Assembly (NCBI GenBank): GCA_016712285.1
Contig: JADJRK010000001.1
Span: 248,001-312,000 of the forward strand
Reading direction: 5' to 3'
DNA length: 64,000 nt
Source: Planctomycetota bacterium
GTDB taxonomy: Bacteria; Planctomycetota; UBA8742; UBA2392
Below, piece by piece: positions 53,843 through 63,231 of this stretch (position 1 is its first letter; every line of letters begins with the position of its first letter). The notes beneath the pieces were generated by a model that saw only the letters and a list, made by a program, of their open reading frames with translations, ran no database searches and was not told the DNA's origin. Made by a program: the position numbers and the translations under genes.

Positions 53843-56760
53843 GACGCGGGCTCCTCGTTAGCGCTGTTGTCGGCGTCTTTCTCTTTGGCCTTGTATTCGA
53901 TGATGTCGCGGCCAGCCAGCAGCTTGGCCGGCTCAACCAGGCTGCGCACAAGTTCAGAGGCGGCAAGATGGCGCTCGCGCCATACCTGCGACGGCGCGGG
54001 TGCCCACGACTGGCCCGTTTCTTTCAGGTCGTCGGGTTCCATGCGCGTCTGAAGCGGTTTGCGGTCCTTGATGCGGGCCAGCAGGTACGACCACTCTTCT
54101 TTTTCCGGGCTGCGGAACAGGTCCGGATTGAACTTTTCCGGGATCAGCTCGCTGACGCCTTCCTTGGGCCGAATGTCTTTCAGCCGCGTGACGAATGGCG
54201 CGTCCGGTGACGACGGGCTTGGCGATGTATTGTACGACAGCACGTCGGTGTCGTTGTGGCTGTACAGGTCAGCAATGTCTTCGTTTTCCTTGAACCAGGC
54301 GGTGGTGTGCACGGTGAATGCCGCGCCGTACTTGGCCTTGGCTGCGGTGACCGCTGCGTCCCAACCCTTGTCGATCACCTGCTGGCGAATGTCCTTGAGC
54401 GCATCCACACATAGCGACCGCGCGCGCAGCATTGCCGCCAGCGTCGTGACGCGATCTGAGGTTTCGATGCGGCCCTGCGGATACTTGGGCGTCTTGGCCA
54501 GCAGGCGCAGCAGCAGGTAGCCCTTGCCCGGCAGCGCCATGATGCCGCTGGTGGCGCCCTTGGCGTTCATCGGGTCTTCCAGGAACTGCTTGGCGCCATC
54601 GACATTTTCAAGCCAGGCAAAGCGTTCGTCACCAATCAGGGTTTCCCAGGTGCGCTTGCCGGTGGGGGTGACGATCTCAAGGCCGATCTTGACGTTGTCG
54701 GCGGCCTTCTCACGAATCCACGCACCGATGTCCAGGTTGCTGGCGTCGGCGGCATCTTTGCGAAGGCTGTTCTGGCGTGCCTCAATGTCGGCCTGGATCA
54801 GCTCGGCGCTGCCGCCGAACTCCTCTACTCGTGTGAGCGGCGCGATGTCGTCGCGGCTGTCGCGGATCAGCTTGCCCAGGCCAGCCGGTATCTCGACCAG
54901 CAGTTCACGCAGCACAAAGCGGCGCAGGTCAACGTCACCATCAGACGCGCTGCGGGCCTGCAACTCATAGGCGCTGAGCGCGGCGCGCATGGCCTCAGCC
55001 CACGCCTCTACTTTGGGCAGCAACTCGTCGCGCAGCTTCATACGTTCTTTGAGTGCGGTGACTTCGTGGTCAAACTGTTGCAGTTTGGCCGCGATTTCGT
55101 CTTCGGTCATTTCTGTGCCGTCGGCGTTTGTCTTCTTTTCTTTCAGCGTGAACTCTTCGCGCTCGGCTTCTTTGTCATTCAGGCTGCGCTCGAGGTTCTG
55201 CGTTGAGACCGCCGCCGCCGAGGTCAAGCCCTCAAGCTGGCTGGTGTCGATGTCTGACAGCGCGCGCCCGAAGTCCTGCGCGATCTGGTCGAGGGCGCGG
55301 GCGCTTGCCACGGCGTCGCCCGTTTCGGCCTGCGTGCGGATGCGCTGGTCAATGTTGCGCAGTGCCGCGTGCAGTTGCGTTTCAACCGAGTCAAAGCGCG
55401 AACGCAGTGTCTCGAGATAGCCTTTCTTGCCGTCCCAGATCTGTTTTTCCTTGCGCACAACATCGAGCTTGGCATTGAGTTCGCGTTCACGCTCTTTGCG
55501 CAGGTCATCGAGATGGCGCAGCAGGCGCAGCACCGACGATTGCGCGGCGCGCAACGACTCTTTCTGCATCAGGGACGTGAAAACTTCTTCGCGAACCTCA
55601 AAGAAGGCGCGGTGCTCAAGCAGAATCGGGCGCTGTTCTTCGCGCCACTTCGCCCAGCGGGTGTCGTCCCAATCCTTGGTCTCTTCGGCGTTGGTACGGG
55701 CGTACTGGTCTTCGGCGAGCTTGAGCCGGTCTTCGATTTTCTTCTTGTCGTCTTCCGTGGCCTTGTAAACGTTCTCGCGCACCGCCTGGTAAATCAGCCG
55801 CGCGAGCTCTTCTTCAATCTGGACCTGGCCCTTGGCAACCATGTCGGTCGGGAAGGCGCGCACGATGTCGAGTTCGAACTCGGCCTCGGCCTGCAACTCG
55901 CTGTTGCGGTTCTTGTCGTAGGCTTCTTCGAAGCGGTCATAGCCCGGTGCCAGTGACGCGGCGCCAAAGTTGCCCGCGGCGCGCGATGCCCGGAACATGA
56001 AATTCTGCTTGGCCACGTCGCGGCGGGCCTGCTCCATGAACGGGTCGGTCTTGAGGCGCATGTACTCGGCCTGGAACTGGCTGACGTTGCCCATCGACAT
56101 TTGGGCAACTTGGTCAAGCCGGGCCGACTCCTCGGTCAGCAGCGACGCGACATAGTCGCGCACCATGAACGCCTCTTGGAATGTCCCCATCAGGTCGTCG
56201 ACCGGTGTGCCATAGATTTCTTCGAACTTCTTCTTCAGGTCCTTGCCTTCGAACTTCTCCAGATCTTGCATGCCTTCGTTCATCAGCGACGTAAGCACCG
56301 CGCCGATGTAGGCGTTCGAGGGTGGCAAGATGCCCGCTTCACGGGCCTTCTGGGCCATGACGACATGGCACCAGAGGTCCTGATCCTGGTAGCGCGGCCA
56401 AAGTTCCAGCAGGCTTACGGTGGTGGGCTTGACCGCAATATACGGATAATCGTGGCCGTACTCGGGGCGGGGTGACATCGCGGGCACGCGCGCGTACATG
56501 TGCTCAAGCTTCTTGTCGCCAAAGCTGTTGGCGGCGCGGTAATCCAGCGTGGCGACGATGCTCAAGCCGCGTCGCTTGCGGTGCCACTCCATCAGGCGGA
56601 TTTCCTGGTCATCGATCCGGCCGTGGTCTGACGGGGCGGCTTCGCCCCCCTGGCCGAACAGCGAAATCATTGCGCCTGTGACGGTGAACATGGCCGCCAG
56701 CAGCACAACCAGCGTCACCATGAAAATTTTCTGGCCGCGTGTGTAGTTCTCTAAAGCCAC
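53839..56760 (-). CDS. Membrane-anchored coiled-coil protein, PpiD/SurA-like layout
   Basis: 973 residues from GTG 56760, with GAGAGGAC 5 bases upstream; the extension to 56829 is not supported. One membrane helix at about 12-32 (IFMVTLVVLLAAMFTVTGAM) is followed by a very long charged helical region outside the membrane (KERERELNAKLDVVRKEKQ; LNDKEAEREEFTLKEKK). An N-terminal anchor with a helical periplasmic chain recalls PpiD chaperones. I see no parvulin domain I can name, so the layout is the only evidence. Coupled to mobA downstream. Confidence 0.6.
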   Translation of the reverse strand: MALENYTRGQKIFMVTLVVLLAAMFTVTGAMISLFGQGGEAAPSDHGRIDDQEIRLMEWHRKRRGLSIVATLDYRAANSFGDKKLEHMYARVPAMSPRPEYGHDYPYIAVKPTTVSLLELWPRYQDQDLWCHVVMAQKAREAGILPPSNAYIGAVLTSLMNEGMQDLEKFEGKDLKKKFEEIYGTPVDDLMGTFQEAFMVRDYVASLLTEESARLDQVAQMSMGNVSQFQAEYMRLKTDPFMEQARRDVAKQNFMFRASRAAGNFGAASLAPGYDRFEEAYDKNRNSELQAEAEFELDIVRAFPTDMVAKGQVQIEEELARLIYQAVRENVYKATEDDKKKIEDRLKLAEDQYARTNAEETKDWDDTRWAKWREEQRPILLEHRAFFEVREEVFTSLMQKESLRAAQSSVLRLLRHLDDLRKERERELNAKLDVVRKEKQIWDGKKGYLETLRSRFDSVETQLHAALRNIDQRIRTQAETGDAVASARALDQIAQDFGRALSDIDTSQLEGLTSAAAVSTQNLERSLNDKEAEREEFTLKEKKTNADGTEMTEDEIAAKLQQFDHEVTALKERMKLRDELLPKVEAWAEAMRAALSAYELQARSASDGDVDLRRFVLRELLVEIPAGLGKLIRDSRDDIAPLTRVEEFGGSAELIQADIEARQNSLRKDAADASNLDIGAWIREKAADNVKIGLEIVTPTGKRTWETLIGDERFAWLENVDGAKQFLEDPMNAKGATSGIMALPGKGYLLLRLLAKTPKYPQGRIETSDRVTTLAAMLRARSLCVDALKDIRQQVIDKGWDAAVTAAKAKYGAAFTVHTTAWFKENEDIADLYSHNDTDVLSYNTSPSPSSPDAPFVTRLKDIRPKEGVSELIPEKFNPDLFRSPEKEEWSYLLARIKDRKPLQTRMEPDDLKETGQSWAPAPSQVWRERHLAASELVRSLVEPAKLLAGRDIIEYKAKEKDADNSANEEPAS

Positions 56761-56891
56761 TGAAGTCCTCTCGCAATCAAGCCCGGCATTGAAGTCCGGC
56801 AGGGTAGCACCGTGTGAGTGGGTGGGCAATCAACGGTGACGCGCCTTTCGGTGATTTCGGGTTAGGCCTAAACGTCTGGCGGATTCAGCCT

Positions 56892-58496
56892 CTAAAGCTT
56901 CTTGGCGACGGGGATGCGCCTGCCTGCGCCAAAGGCCCGTTTGCCGATGCGCAGCACGATGGGCGCCTGTCGGCGCTTGAATTCGGCGATCTCGACCATG
57001 CGCAGGATCTTGCGCACTAGTTCAGCGTCTTCGCCGCGCCCAATGATGGCGTCTGCGCCCAGGTGGTCGTCGAGGTACGCCTCTAGAATACGATCCAGCA
57101 CCGCATAGAGCGGCAAGCTGTCCTGGTCGGTCTGGTCGGGGCGCAATTCGGCGCTGGGCGGCTTGTCGATGATTGCCTTGGGAATGGCGCCAAATCGCGC
57201 GGCGATTTCATACACACGGGTCTTGGCCACGTCGCCAATCACCTCAAGCGCGCCGCACATGTCGCCATACAGGGTGCTGTACCCCACAGCTAGTTCGCTG
57301 CGGTTGCCTGTGGCGAGCACCAGGCTGCCTTCGGCGTTGCTGCGCGTCATCAGCACCAGCCCCCGAATTCGCGCCTGCATGTTCTCTTCCGCGATGCCGC
57401 CGGGAAACCCGCTGAGCTTGCGCTGAAGCTCAAACGCTTCGTCTATGTTGAGAACTTCAAAGTTGATGCCCAGCTTTTCGGCCAGTTCGCGGCTGTCGTC
57501 CACGCTGCCCTTGCTGGAAAAGCGCGTCGGCATACTGATGGCTGTGACATTCGCGGGCCCAAGCGCCTTGGCGGCAAGGCACACGACCACGGCGCTGTCG
57601 ATGCCGCCCGACATGCCGACCAGCGCGCGGCTGTGGCCGGTTTTGCGAAAGTAGTCACGGATGCCCAAGACCAGCGCGTCGATTTCGTCGGCAATGTCAT
57701 CGTCGGCCCAGGTCTCGGCACGGCCGCGTTCGGGGTCGGCGATGAACAGCGTTTCCTCGAACAGGGGCAGGCGCGCGACTGTTTTGCCCTGCGCGTCACA
57801 CACGACGCTGGCGCCGTCAAAGATCAGGTCGTCCTGGCCACCTACCTGGTTGACCAGCAGGCAGGGCCGGCCCGTGCGCCGGGCGGTTGCAGCCACCAGC
57901 TGCTCGCGCAGCCGGTGTTTGCCCGAGCCCCAGGGCGACGCGCTGATATTGATCAGCAGCTCGGCGCCGGCGTCGGCGCACAACTGCGCCGGGTCAGAGC
58001 CATATTCAATGCGTCCCAGCAACGCCGCGTCGGTCCAGATGTCTTCACAGATCAACAGGCCGAGCTTGCGGCCGCGAAACTCGGCGACGCAGGGTGCCGA
58101 GTCGGGCTCAAAGTAGCGCGCCTCGTCAAACACGTCGTAGGTCGGCAGCAGTGCCTTGTGCTTCACCGCGATGACTTTTCCGCGGTCGCACAGCACCGCC
58201 GAATTGCGCAGCGGCTTGCCGGTCGGGTTGTCGTTGGCAAGCACTAGCCCGAACAGCAGTCCGACGCCAAGTTCAGCCGACAGGCGCAGCATGCGGTCTC
58301 GCGCGGCGAGGTTGTGTGCGACGAAGTCGCCGTACAACACCAGGTCGTGCGGCGGATAGCCGGGCAGTGCCAGCTCGGGCATGACGCACAGGTCCGCGTC
58401 ATGGTCGGCGGCGGTGCGCACGCGGTTTTCAATGCGGCGCACGTTGCCTTCGAAGTCGGCAATGATCGGGTTGAACTGTATCAGCGCGATCTTCAT
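56892..58496 (-). CDS. nadE: Glutamine-dependent NAD+ synthetase
   Basis: 534 residues. The N-terminal nitrilase-type glutaminase (ALIQFNPIIADFEGN; VMPELALPGYPP with the active Glu; LGLLICEDIW with the Cys) feeds ammonia to the C-terminal synthetase. That part carries the P-loop SGGIDS at 296-301 and LATGNRSELAVGYSTLYGD. It amidates nicotinic acid adenine dinucleotide to NAD+. Substrate supply to a TIR NADase is a matter of biology, not of linkage here. Confidence 0.97.
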   Translation of the reverse strand: MKIALIQFNPIIADFEGNVRRIENRVRTAADHDADLCVMPELALPGYPPHDLVLYGDFVAHNLAARDRMLRLSAELGVGLLFGLVLANDNPTGKPLRNSAVLCDRGKVIAVKHKALLPTYDVFDEARYFEPDSAPCVAEFRGRKLGLLICEDIWTDAALLGRIEYGSDPAQLCADAGAELLINISASPWGSGKHRLREQLVAATARRTGRPCLLVNQVGGQDDLIFDGASVVCDAQGKTVARLPLFEETLFIADPERGRAETWADDDIADEIDALVLGIRDYFRKTGHSRALVGMSGGIDSAVVVCLAAKALGPANVTAISMPTRFSSKGSVDDSRELAEKLGINFEVLNIDEAFELQRKLSGFPGGIAEENMQARIRGLVLMTRSNAEGSLVLATGNRSELAVGYSTLYGDMCGALEVIGDVAKTRVYEIAARFGAIPKAIIDKPPSAELRPDQTDQDSLPLYAVLDRILEAYLDDHLGADAIIGRGEDAELVRKILRMVEIAEFKRRQAPIVLRIGKRAFGAGRRIPVAKKL

Positions 58497-58660
58497 GTTT
58501 GCGTCGGTCTGCGAGCATACGAACCGCGAGCGGTCTGTATTGAGCTATTCGAACGCTGGAAGCAACAGGCGCAAGGGGCGGCATTGTCACCCCGGATTGG
58601 TCATTGAGATTGCGGGCGCACTTGCCATGGTGTGTGTCGTGGATTCTCGGAGGCAGACCC

Positions 58661-59074
58661 GTGATCGGTTATTACCCCATCAACCCGGCTGGTGGCAGCA
58701 TGGAAGAGGATGCCTTCGGGCCGCGATTTTTCCGCACGCACTTTTTTGACCGCATGAAGCAGGTCTGCCAGGTCGATGACCAGACACCGGTGCTCGAGAT
58801 TGTCCTGACATCGGGCCAGGTGCTGGATGTCGCGCACATCATTGAGCTCAAGAGCGACTTCATGCTCGTGAACGTCTTTGTCGACAACCGCGATTGCGAG
58901 AACACTTACAACGCGTTCATCCGCTATATCACGATCTATCGCATCAACGTGCACACCAAGCCGCACGACGAGCGCGCCATCGGTTTCAACAACCGCGAAC
59001 CGATCATGTCGGAAGACACGCCGCGCGTGCCAAGGCAGACGCCCGCGCCGGGCAAGAAACGCAAGAAGAAGTGA
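58661..59074 (+). CDS. Conserved hypothetical protein
   Basis: 137 residues from GTG 58661, 7-8 bases after GGAGG. A compact beta-rich core (TPVLEIVLTSGQVLDVAHII, then LKSDFMLVNVFVDN) and a basic tail ending GKKRKKK. The core reads like an Sm-type or other small beta barrel, but I cannot assign it. It is divergent from nadE (164 bases between) and converges with the lipoprotein gene. Confidence 0.7.
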   Translation: MIGYYPINPAGGSMEEDAFGPRFFRTHFFDRMKQVCQVDDQTPVLEIVLTSGQVLDVAHIIELKSDFMLVNVFVDNRDCENTYNAFIRYITIYRINVHTKPHDERAIGFNNREPIMSEDTPRVPRQTPAPGKKRKKK

Positions 59075-60007
59075 TCAATCGCCCAGGTCAAGCCAGCCGC
59101 TGACCGGCTCACGCTCGACACTGATCTCGACTTGTTGATCCGTGCCGTCTTCAACCAGGCGTCCGCCGCTCAGGGCCACGCGGCTGACAAGCCGGTTCGT
59201 GCGGTCGTAACTGAGCTCGCCCCGAAAGCGCAACACCGCCGGCTGCCCCGCATACTCGGCGGTGACACGCCAATCCAGTGAGACGAAGACGGCATCGGGC
59301 TTGATCTCGGCCACGGCGCAGATCAGGCGGTTGGTTTCGACCTTGAACTCGAGCGCTTCAATCAGGCGGTTTAGTCCGGCAAGCTGGTTGCCCTCAATCG
59401 TCCAGGTTTCGCCGCGCCGGACGGGGTCGGCGGGCAGCAGCGCCGCGTCAAAACCCTCAAGCACGAACTGCTGGCGGCCGATGTCGATGGCGCCGACTAC
59501 CACTTTGGCGTCAACGCCGCTGCTTCGTTGCGTCAGCTCAATGGTGCATCCGTCGAGCTCACCTTTGACTTGTTGTGGCGTGCCGCCGCTTACAGTCAGC
59601 GTCGAGCCGGAGAACTCCCAGCTTCTGCGCACGGCCAGCATGCGCCCGGATTCGTCTACGCGAAGAACCGTGGTTAGCGTGACTTCCTCTGATGTGGTTA
59701 AGTAATCGTCGTTGCGGGCGCGTTCGGACACCATGAGTGTTCGCCTGGTCCGGAACTTCGCACCGGAGGTGTATGCCACCTTCATGCGCACGCTCTCGGC
59801 CTCTCTGACTTCGCCAGAGCAGCCATTGACCGGCGGCTGGTTGTTCGGCGGTGGCAGGCTCGCGCGCGGGTTGCTGCAGGCCGCAAACATGCACAGCGCG
59901 CAGGCAAGCGGGGCAAGCATGAGTGGCTTCCCCAAGAAGGCGAAAGGACGCTGACTCTTTCCAGAGCCAGCGTCCCGTATGCGTGCCGCTGAAACGTAGT
60001 TACTCAT
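59075..60007 (-). CDS. Putative lipoprotein
   Basis: 310 residues from ATG 60007. A hydrophobic stretch MLAPLACALCMFAAC ends in a lipobox-like FAAC with Cys at about residue 44. A shorter start at 59920 would put the Cys at 15 with a GGGGAAG site but no basic n-region. The mature part is beta-rich and unassigned (TLTTVLRVDESGRMLAVRRS; TIELTQRSSGVDAKVVVGAI). Converges with the gene at 58661 with no gap. Confidence 0.7.
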   Translation of the reverse strand: MSNYVSAARIRDAGSGKSQRPFAFLGKPLMLAPLACALCMFAACSNPRASLPPPNNQPPVNGCSGEVREAESVRMKVAYTSGAKFRTRRTLMVSERARNDDYLTTSEEVTLTTVLRVDESGRMLAVRRSWEFSGSTLTVSGGTPQQVKGELDGCTIELTQRSSGVDAKVVVGAIDIGRQQFVLEGFDAALLPADPVRRGETWTIEGNQLAGLNRLIEALEFKVETNRLICAVAEIKPDAVFVSLDWRVTAEYAGQPAVLRFRGELSYDRTNRLVSRVALSGGRLVEDGTDQQVEISVEREPVSGWLDLGD

Positions 60008-60077
60008 GGCGTTCGCGCATGCTCACGGTCGGTATGCTGTGGCGCCACGGCGTTTGCGTTTTTCGAACTGCAAAAGC

Positions 60078-60152
60078 AACCACGGGTGAACACGGGTAAA
60101 CATAGCTGATGTTGCCTGCGCCAAGTGTGTGCACCCGTGTTCACCCGTGGTT
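60078..60152. repeat. Perfect 20-bp inverted repeat, loop 35
   Basis: Arms at 60078-60097 and 60133-60152 are exact reverse complements. Each arm holds CACGGGT-GAA-CACGGGT, a direct repeat within the arm. It lies between the lipoprotein and pmbA genes. CCACGGGTGAACACGGGT-like sequences resemble intergenic REP-like elements seen in environmental genomes. Confidence 0.75.
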
Positions 60153-60283
60153 TCAATCGCTTTGCCGTTCTTCGCGGCTACAGCGATGGGCTGTTCTTGT
60201 GACAACGTCAGTGCGTCTGTGTCAACTTTGTGGCCGTGGTCCGAGCCCTTATTGTCACTTTTCAATCTCGCAGCCAACTTGCG

Positions 60284-61684
60284 TTAGCGCGCGCTGATGC
60301 CGATGCCGTCAATCAACAGCCACGGCAGGTACTCGCCGCCGACCCATTCGCGCTGCTTGCTGACGCTTACCACTTGCGACTTCAGCACGTCGAAACTGTT
60401 CACGTTCAGCGCGCAGTTCTTGACGCGACCGGCGCGCCGCCCGTCCCTGACCAGGAAGCCCAGCGAAACATTGCCGCTGACCTGCCCAGCGAGAAAGTTG
60501 CTGGTGAACGTGCCAAGCAACTGGCTCACGCACAAGCCGCCTTCGGCGTCGCGATACATCTGGTCAAGCTCGGTGTCGCCGGCTGCCATGATGACGCTGT
60601 GCAGCCCCGGCGACGGCTGGCTTGAGACCGAGCGCTGGCCGTTGCCGGTGGGGGCGTGGCCGCACTTCTGCGCCGTGCTGAGTGTGTGCACAAATCCCTT
60701 CAGGACGCCATTCTCAATGATCGGGCGTTTCTGCGCCGGCACACCTTCGCCGTCATACAGGGCGCCAGACGGCGCATCCGGGTGAAATGGGTCGTCTTCA
60801 AGGCTGATGCGCTTGTCGAACAGTTCTTCGCCCAGCGAGTCGACAAAGCGGCTGGTCTTGCGCGCAATGTTCATGCCGTTGACACCGACTGCAATCGGCA
60901 ACAGCAAGTCGGCGACGGCGTGGGGGGCAAACAGCACCCGGTACTTGCCGCGCGAGAACGGCAGCAACTTGCGGGCGATTTTGAACTCTTCCCCGGTTTC
61001 CCGGGCCTGCTCAAGAATCTCTTCGTCGGCGATGACCCTGGCGCTGCCGCGCCCGCGATACACCGTGAGAAAGTTTCCTTCCTCAGAGATGCGGGCGGAC
61101 ACGAAGTACCCGAACCCGCTTTCGTCTTCGCGGCAATCCTGGCCGCGGCTGGTGGCGATGCGCGTGGCGTTCAAGCCGCCACGGATGCTGACGTCGGCGG
61201 TCGCTTCCGGGTCAATCGACTTGATGATGTCCTTGACGTTCTCGCAAAGTTCGACGCTTCGCTCGACCGAGATTTCTCCGCATGCGGGGTCGTAGGGCCG
61301 TGTATGGCCGCTGTCTGCCTTGGCGGCGAACTCGTAGTCGTAGGGCTTGCCCCACGGCGCCATGCGCAGGGCGCTTTGCGCGACGTGGTCGATTTCGTCG
61401 GGCTTGCTGCTGTACGAAAACCCGATTTTGCCCTGCTTCACGGCGCGAATGCTGATGCCATAGCTCTCGCCCTGGCGAATCTCGTTCAGGCGGTCGTTTT
61501 CGAACGACACGCTGAGCGACGTGCCCTCAGACTTGTACATCTCGTATGCGTCGGCCAGTGAGCCCAGACGCTCGGTAAACTTTGCTGTTGCCGGCTTCTC
61601 GTAGACGCCGGTATCCGCTTCGCTGCTTGTGGCCTTGCCTGTGTTGGACGCACCGGGCGCGCCGCTGTCGAAGTCTCGTCCCAT
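60284..61684 (-). CDS. pmbA: PmbA/TldE-family protein
   Basis: 466 residues from ATG 61684, 8 bases after GGAGG. GTSLSVSFENDRLNEIRQGE and YGISIRAVKQGKIGFSYSS are the TldE-type N-terminal strands. The C-terminal GNVSLGFLVRDGRRAGRVKN is characteristic. The HExxxH site of TldD is absent, as in normal PmbA/TldE. It acts with TldD as a heterodimeric peptide-processing protease. Starts 3 bases after tldD. Confidence 0.92.
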   Translation of the reverse strand: MGRDFDSGAPGASNTGKATSSEADTGVYEKPATAKFTERLGSLADAYEMYKSEGTSLSVSFENDRLNEIRQGESYGISIRAVKQGKIGFSYSSKPDEIDHVAQSALRMAPWGKPYDYEFAAKADSGHTRPYDPACGEISVERSVELCENVKDIIKSIDPEATADVSIRGGLNATRIATSRGQDCREDESGFGYFVSARISEEGNFLTVYRGRGSARVIADEEILEQARETGEEFKIARKLLPFSRGKYRVLFAPHAVADLLLPIAVGVNGMNIARKTSRFVDSLGEELFDKRISLEDDPFHPDAPSGALYDGEGVPAQKRPIIENGVLKGFVHTLSTAQKCGHAPTGNGQRSVSSQPSPGLHSVIMAAGDTELDQMYRDAEGGLCVSQLLGTFTSNFLAGQVSGNVSLGFLVRDGRRAGRVKNCALNVNSFDVLKSQVVSVSKQREWVGGEYLPWLLIDGIGISAR

Positions 61685-61686
61685 GG

Positions 61687-63060
61687 TTAGCGCCCTCCGA
61701 TCACGACGTCTTTGATCTTAATGTGCGGGCTGCCATGGCTCACGGGCAAGGGCATCTGGCCGGCCTTGCCGCAGCCACCGCTGCTGTCATGCACGTTGTA
61801 GTCGCCCGCGACACCGGTGATGTTGCGCAGCGTGTCGAACACGTTGCCGCCCAAGGTCACGTCGCGGATGCGCTCAGCCACTTTGCCGTCGCGAATCATG
61901 AACGCCTGGCCGGCTGTAAACGTGAACAGTTCGCCGTTGGTCTGGCCGCCCGCGCTGTCGATCGCGTAGATCCCCAGCTTGATGTCCTTGATCAGGTCTT
62001 CAAACTTGCCGTGCGGACCGTTGGCGATGCAGGTGTTGCGCATGCGCGGAATGGGCGGAAACTTGTAACTCAGTGCACGGGCGTTGCCCGTTGGCTTCTC
62101 GTTCATGCGGCCCGCGGTCTCGCGGCTGTGAAGCCGCCCGACCAGCACGCCATCGCGAATCAGCCAGGTCTTTTCGGTGGGTACGCCTTCGTCGTCGTAG
62201 GGCAGATAGCCGCGCAGACCCACATCAAGGCCGGTGTCGTAGATGTTCAGGTAATCTTCGCCAAAGCGGCGCCCGAGCTTTAGCACTTCCTGCATGCGCG
62301 GGTCCTCGGCGACGTTGTCGCCCTCGCTCAGGTGCCCGAACGCTTCGTGCACGAACACGCCTGCAAGGTTCGGGTCGCAGACCACCGTGTAGGTGCCGCC
62401 TTCAACCACGGGCGCGTCGGCGGCTTCGATGGCGGCTTTGGCTGCCTTGTCCATTTCAGCATCCATGCCGCGGAAGAGCTCAAAGTCGTCGCGGCCGCCC
62501 TGCGCCGCGCTGCCGCGGGCGGTGGTGCCGTTCTTCTTTGCCAGCGCGCTGGCGCCCATGCCCATGTCGGCGCATTCACGCGAGATCCAGGTGCCTTCGC
62601 TATTGGCGTACTGGATGCTGGACAGCTTGTCGAAATACCGCACGTTGGTGCTGGTGATGCCCGGCGTATCCAGCATGCGCTGGTTGTAGCCGCCGAACAG
62701 GCGAATCTTCTCATCCAGGCTGACTGCGCGTGGGTCGCTCTTGAGTTCCAGCCGGACTTCAGCCTGAACCGGCTCAACGGGCGCAAGCACGCTGCGGACT
62801 GTGCTGCGCGCCGATGCGGCGCGGGCGTTGCGGACGGCTTCGCTGATGCGGCGCGGAAGGTCGTCAGGATGGTTGAAAGTAACAAAGCCCCATGTGCCGT
62901 TCACAGCAACGCGAACGTTGCCGCCGTACATGTGGGACTCCTGGACATTCTCCAGTTCCGGGCCCTGGAAGTTGATGCTGGTTTGGGTGCTGTCTTCAAT
63001 GCGGATCTCGCAGAAGTCGGCGCCCGACTTCTTCGCAAGATCAATCAACTGCTCTTTCAT
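61687..63060 (-). CDS. tldD: TldD-family metalloprotease
   Basis: 457 residues. HEAFGHLSEGD with H238, E239 and H243 binds zinc, and E246 follows in the family pattern. GADFCEIRIEDSTQTSINF at the start and GGCGKAGQMPLPVSHGSPHI near the end are family blocks. With PmbA it degrades or matures unfolded peptides and was first known from microcin processing. GGGAG lies just upstream of the ATG. Confidence 0.96.
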   Translation of the reverse strand: MKEQLIDLAKKSGADFCEIRIEDSTQTSINFQGPELENVQESHMYGGNVRVAVNGTWGFVTFNHPDDLPRRISEAVRNARAASARSTVRSVLAPVEPVQAEVRLELKSDPRAVSLDEKIRLFGGYNQRMLDTPGITSTNVRYFDKLSSIQYANSEGTWISRECADMGMGASALAKKNGTTARGSAAQGGRDDFELFRGMDAEMDKAAKAAIEAADAPVVEGGTYTVVCDPNLAGVFVHEAFGHLSEGDNVAEDPRMQEVLKLGRRFGEDYLNIYDTGLDVGLRGYLPYDDEGVPTEKTWLIRDGVLVGRLHSRETAGRMNEKPTGNARALSYKFPPIPRMRNTCIANGPHGKFEDLIKDIKLGIYAIDSAGGQTNGELFTFTAGQAFMIRDGKVAERIRDVTLGGNVFDTLRNITGVAGDYNVHDSSGGCGKAGQMPLPVSHGSPHIKIKDVVIGGR

Positions 63061-63231
63061 GCTGCAATCTCCCGGTCGCGGTTGGCTGCACCCGAAAGGG
63101 CCAATGTACGAAGGTGGCCGCCCGTTGCACGGCGAAAACCGTGCAACGGGCAGGCCTCTTCTCGGAAACGATCAAGGACAGTGCAGCTATTCCCCCGGTG
63201 TGGCAAAGCGCCGGTGCGCTATGGCATGTGC

